Assembly (NCBI GenBank): GCA_023146675.1
Contig: JAGLBQ010000142.1
Coordinates: 1-23,504 of the forward strand
DNA: 23,504 nt
Reading direction: 5' to 3'
Origin: Cocleimonas sp.
GTDB lineage: Bacteria > Pseudomonadota > Gammaproteobacteria > Thiotrichales > Thiotrichaceae
Below the pieces are notes generated by a model that worked only from the letters and a program-made list of their open reading frames with translations, did no database searches and was not told the DNA's origin. Below, piece by piece: positions 22,947 to 23,504 of the stretch. Position numbers and translations under genes: made by a program. Each line of letters begins with the position of its first letter. Position 1 is the stretch's first letter.

Positions 22947-23504
22947 TTAATAAATTTTTTTCATGGGTAAAAAAATTCCAATAAAAGGTCCAATAAAGGC
23001 GGCGATAAAAATTCCGATTGTTGCGTGCCCGAATAAGGTAAAAATAAGAGCGGTAGTGAATGCTATGCCAATTACAAAAATGGTTTTTTTATTGATCAAT
23101 GGGAGCAATAAGCTAAAGAATAATGCGGGCAAAGCAAAATTAAGTAAGGGTTTTATTTCTGAAAAATTATTGAGTAAAAAATCGCTACCCTTAATACCAA
23201 TAAAGGTGCCAATGACCCAACTTGAGTAGGCTCCGATTTCAAGTCCTAGTATCCATAACCAGCGTTGCTTTTCAGGAATTTGTTTTATTTTGCTAAAGGT
23301 GCTGGCAAATATTTCATCTGTCAGTCCAAAAGCGACTATTGCACGCTGCCTACGAGGGAGCTTTTCAAGCATGGATGATAAATTACTGCTATACAGTAAA
23401 TGACGAAGATTTAAACCAACTGTGATTAATATAGTCGTAATAAGCGGTGTACCAGCCGCAAATAAAGCGACAAAGGTAAATTGACTGGCACCTGCAAAAA
23501 TCAA
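22947..23504 (-). CDS. azlC: AzlC-family branched-chain amino acid exporter, 5' end missing
   Basis: The last 185 codons of an AzlC protein; the frame is open through the right edge of the window and starts inside the family motif IFAGASQFTFVALFAAG, so about 45 residues are missing. Other AzlC features are VGLNLRHLLYS (the N-R-H segment after the second helix), then FGLTDEIFA and several hydrophobic helices, ending in a helix with GPFIGIFL. AzlC is the large subunit of the AzlCD exporter. The stop is followed by the 102-base gap to azlD. Confidence 0.9.
   Translation of the reverse strand: MIFAGASQFTFVALFAAGTPLITTILITVGLNLRHLLYSSNLSSMLEKLPRRQRAIVAFGLTDEIFASTFSKIKQIPEKQRWLWILGLEIGAYSSWVIGTFIGIKGSDFLLNNFSEIKPLLNFALPALFFSLLLPLINKKTIFVIGIAFTTALIFTLFGHATIGIFIAAFIGPFIGIFLPMKKIY

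Overview
The window is AT-rich bacterial chromosome and carries no rRNA, tRNA, CRISPR array or complete insertion sequence. SlyD with a His/Cys metal-binding tail, an E. coli-type RecC, Obg followed by ProB, HemJ, an H-NS family protein and AzlC/AzlD together point to a gammaproteobacterium. I cannot name the genus from the sequence alone. A sulfur-oxidiser-like or uncultured marine or host-associated lineage would fit the low GC and the gene mix, but that is inference.

Bases 1-6709 encode envelope and surface proteins, all on the plus strand. They are the 3' end of an OmpA-domain gene, a 906-residue secreted protein of DUF11-type beta modules with calcium-loop motifs, a 575-residue secreted protein I do not recognise, and a lipoprotein made of six about 73-residue Ig-like repeats. 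A strong terminator closes this block. Next come hemJ (plus) and an H-NS-like gene (minus), which converge on a long bidirectional hairpin. The H-NS-like gene has a good sigma70-type promoter with a perfect inverted repeat at the predicted transcription start. A membrane PAS-GGDEF-EAL cyclic-di-GMP protein follows (8014-9999).

Bases 10384-16336 form the accessory core: part of a type III secretion system (T3SS) in Ysc-like order, sctC(N-terminal half)-D-E-F-G-I-J-K-L, all on the plus strand. These genes cover periplasmic secretin domains, the inner-membrane ring (SctD, SctJ), the needle with its two co-chaperones (SctF with SctE and SctG), the inner rod (SctI), and sorting-platform parts (SctK, SctL). 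The ATPase SctN, SctO, SctP, SctQ and the export gate SctR-S-T-U-V are absent here, so the machine can only work if they lie elsewhere. The most unusual gene is the first. It has a signal peptide and secretin N0 and N1 domains, but a DUF4124-like segment replaces the secretin pore. The split resembles the rhizobial RhcC1/RhcC2 secretin, although this locus otherwise has Yersinia-type E and G chaperones. A hairpin behind the needle gene could let the needle be made in excess of the genes after it.

Bases 16409-19259 are a minus-strand housekeeping group, slyD-obg-proB. It is divergent from recC (19348-22464), which carries a run of nine G in its reading frame. The window ends with azlD and a 5'-truncated azlC on the minus strand. 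Other points worth following are an unassigned leader upstream of the T3SS with a possible MITE-like remnant, and homopolymeric G tracts in the surface-protein gene.
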